From NCBI GenBank assembly GCA_028277545.1, contig JANQGB010001462.1, positions 1 to 7,324 of the forward strand: 7,324 bases of DNA. The letters are read 5' to 3'. The notes below the pieces were generated by a model, which did not search any database, was not told the origin of the DNA, and was given only the letters and a program-made list of their open reading frames with translations. This DNA comes from Phycisphaerae bacterium. GTDB taxonomy: Bacteria > Planctomycetota > Phycisphaerae > UBA1845. The position numbers and the translations under genes were made by a program. Positions 6,386 to 7,324 of the stretch are shown piece after piece. Every line of letters begins with the position of its first letter. Position 1 is the first letter of the stretch.

Positions 6386-7090
6386 ATGAAGGTATTCATT
6401 GGCTGGTCCGGGCAGTTGAGCAGGCAGGTAGCAGAGGGGCTCAGAGACTGGCTCCCGAATGTTCTGCAAACCCTGGAACCGTGGATGTCTAACGTCGACA
6501 TGGAAAAGGGCGTCCGATGGAGCGCAGATGTTGCGAAGAATCTCGAGGAGGCTCGCGTTGGTGTCCTATGTATAACGAGTGATAATCTGAATTCAAAATG
6601 GATTCACTTTGAGGCAGGTGCATTGTCGAAGGTCGTAGGTGAGTCTTTGGTGTGTCCGTACTTGCATGGACTGTCACCTTCTTCCCTGAAGGGCCCACTA
6701 TCGCAATTCCAAGCTGCGCGAGCCGACGTCGCTGACACCAAAAAGCTGCTCACGACGATGAACAATGCGCTCGGAGAAGCGAAACTACAAACGGAGCGTC
6801 TGGATCGTTCGTTCGAACGGTGGTGGCCTGAGTTTGAGAGAAACATCAGTAGAATGGTGGAGGCCGAGCCGGAAGAGCGGGGAACGGTGACGCCGGAGAG
6901 GAACGAACGTGAACTCATAGAAGAGCTGTTGGTCTTAGTGCGTGAGTTGCATCGGGTTCAGGAAACGGCCTCATCGACACGTGACTACCCGGCTCTTGTC
7001 GAGGCGCTCAGAGGTAGCGGAGGAGAGGGTGAGGCGTCGGCACAACTTGAGAGCCTACTGCGGAACTCTGGTAGGGCAGGCGGGCGATGA
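6386..7090 (+). CDS. TIR-domain protein, probable NAD-processing defence effector or signal synthase
   Basis: The protein is 234 residues and starts directly with the first TIR strand, MKVFIGWSG (most relatives read FISWSG). The helix S12-P24 (SRQVAEGLRDWLP) follows, then PWMSNVDMEKGVRW (32-45), VGVLCITSDNL (58-68) and WIHFEAGALSK (72-82). E76 in FEAGAL is at the position of the catalytic glutamate of NADase TIR domains. The downstream pattern GPLSQFQ ... ADVADTKKLL (about 103-122) is typical of stand-alone bacterial TIR proteins. The rest holds FERWWPEFE and a predicted coiled coil at about 165-195, suitable for self-assembly or partner binding. Known relatives cleave NAD+ or make cyclic ADP-ribose type signals during phage infection; which applies here is unknown. 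The gene lies 63 bases after the PIN-like gene on the same strand, probably in one operon. Confidence 0.9.
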   Translation: MKVFIGWSGQLSRQVAEGLRDWLPNVLQTLEPWMSNVDMEKGVRWSADVAKNLEEARVGVLCITSDNLNSKWIHFEAGALSKVVGESLVCPYLHGLSPSSLKGPLSQFQAARADVADTKKLLTTMNNALGEAKLQTERLDRSFERWWPEFERNISRMVEAEPEERGTVTPERNERELIEELLVLVRELHRVQETASSTRDYPALVEALRGSGGEGEASAQLESLLRNSGRAGGR

Positions 7091-7184
7091 CAGATCGAAC
7101 TGAGACCCTTCCCGCCCGGTGTCGCGCGGACCGTAGGACCCCTAGCGTGCGCAGTGCTTGGGCGCCCCCGTTTCCAAAACCCGA

Positions 7185-7202
7185 CCCGGCATCAATGCCG
7201 GG
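7185..7202 (-). terminator. GC-rich palindrome, probable minus-strand terminator
   Basis: CCCGGCAT (7185-7192) and ATGCCGGG (7195-7202) are exact reverse complements; in RNA this gives a stem of about 7 bp with a 4-base loop. On the minus strand it is followed four bases later by TTTT (complement of 7177-7180), which suits a factor-independent terminator for a gene entering from the right. On the plus strand there is no T-run, though it could still slow transcription past the TIR gene. Confidence 0.45.
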
Positions 7203-7285
7203 CTTGGCGACACTACGTGGCATCTCCTGGGCCTACAGAGCACTGTCGATGACGCTCACGCTGTAATCAGTCCGCGGAGCGTACC

Positions 7286-7324
7286 CTACATCTTCTCCAC
7301 CGTCCCGATGCCCAGCAGGTGTAG
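7286..7324 (-). CDS. Possible 3' end of a minus-strand gene
   Basis: Read on the minus strand, the last 39 bases give 12 sense codons (LHLLGIGTVEKM) and a TAG stop at 7288-7286. Eleven of the twelve sense codons end in G or C, like the lipoprotein genes in this window, and the minus-strand terminator lies about 85 bases downstream. The fragment is far too short to identify. A second minus-strand frame, also open and ending at 7233, has a less coding-like third position. Confidence 0.3.
   Translation of the reverse strand, partial: LHLLGIGTVEKM

Noticed and set aside
7160..7173. GGGCGCCC palindrome followed by TTT as a terminator of the TIR gene
   Set aside because: The arms are contiguous with no room for a loop and the T-run is only three bases, so a functional hairpin is unlikely.

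Overview
The window comes from a high-GC, probably Gram-negative (diderm) bacterium. The evidence is a classic lipobox lipoprotein and a large secreted protein with a C-terminal Cys-Gly / hydrophobic / Arg tail, of the kind used as surface anchors in Planctomycetota, Myxococcota and other diderms. I cannot fix the phylum from this sequence; a planctomycete-like bacterium is my weak first guess.

Left half (1-3702): two same-strand genes, 42 bases apart, for exported proteins of unknown function. The first enters the window already in frame and is 5'-truncated. It is a beta-rich extracellular protein ending in an acidic stretch, a short hydrophobic segment and an Arg cluster. The second is a lipoprotein of about 769 residues with an 11-glycine tether right after the lipidated cysteine, a ZU5-like beta domain, a helical middle and a Trp/Cys-rich beta domain at the C-terminus. 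Just past its stop lies a perfect 16-bp inverted repeat that can act as a terminator or may be a REP/MITE-type element.

Spacer (3703-4039): after the inverted repeat there is no convincing intact gene. It holds a short gene-like stretch on the minus strand with no start codon. Immediately before the next gene there are two mutually exclusive hairpins, one of which pairs with the ribosome binding site.

Right half (4040-7090): a two-gene cassette, visibly poorer in G/C at third codon positions than the left half. Gene 1 encodes a protein of about 760 residues with what I read as a PIN-like nuclease domain at the N-terminus (acidic residues D39/D41, E88, D216, E244) and a long helical C-terminal region. 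Gene 2, 63 bases downstream with its own good ribosome binding site, encodes a 234-residue TIR-domain protein keeping the putative catalytic glutamate (E76). This is the most interesting part: it looks like a two-component anti-phage or abortive-infection module in which an NAD-cleaving or nucleotide-signalling TIR protein works with a PIN-like/helical partner. I do not recognise the combination as a named system, although novelty cannot be shown without database searches.

Right edge (7091-7324): no convincing plus-strand gene. There is a GC-rich palindrome best read as a minus-strand terminator, and possibly the last 12 codons of a minus-strand gene entering from the right.
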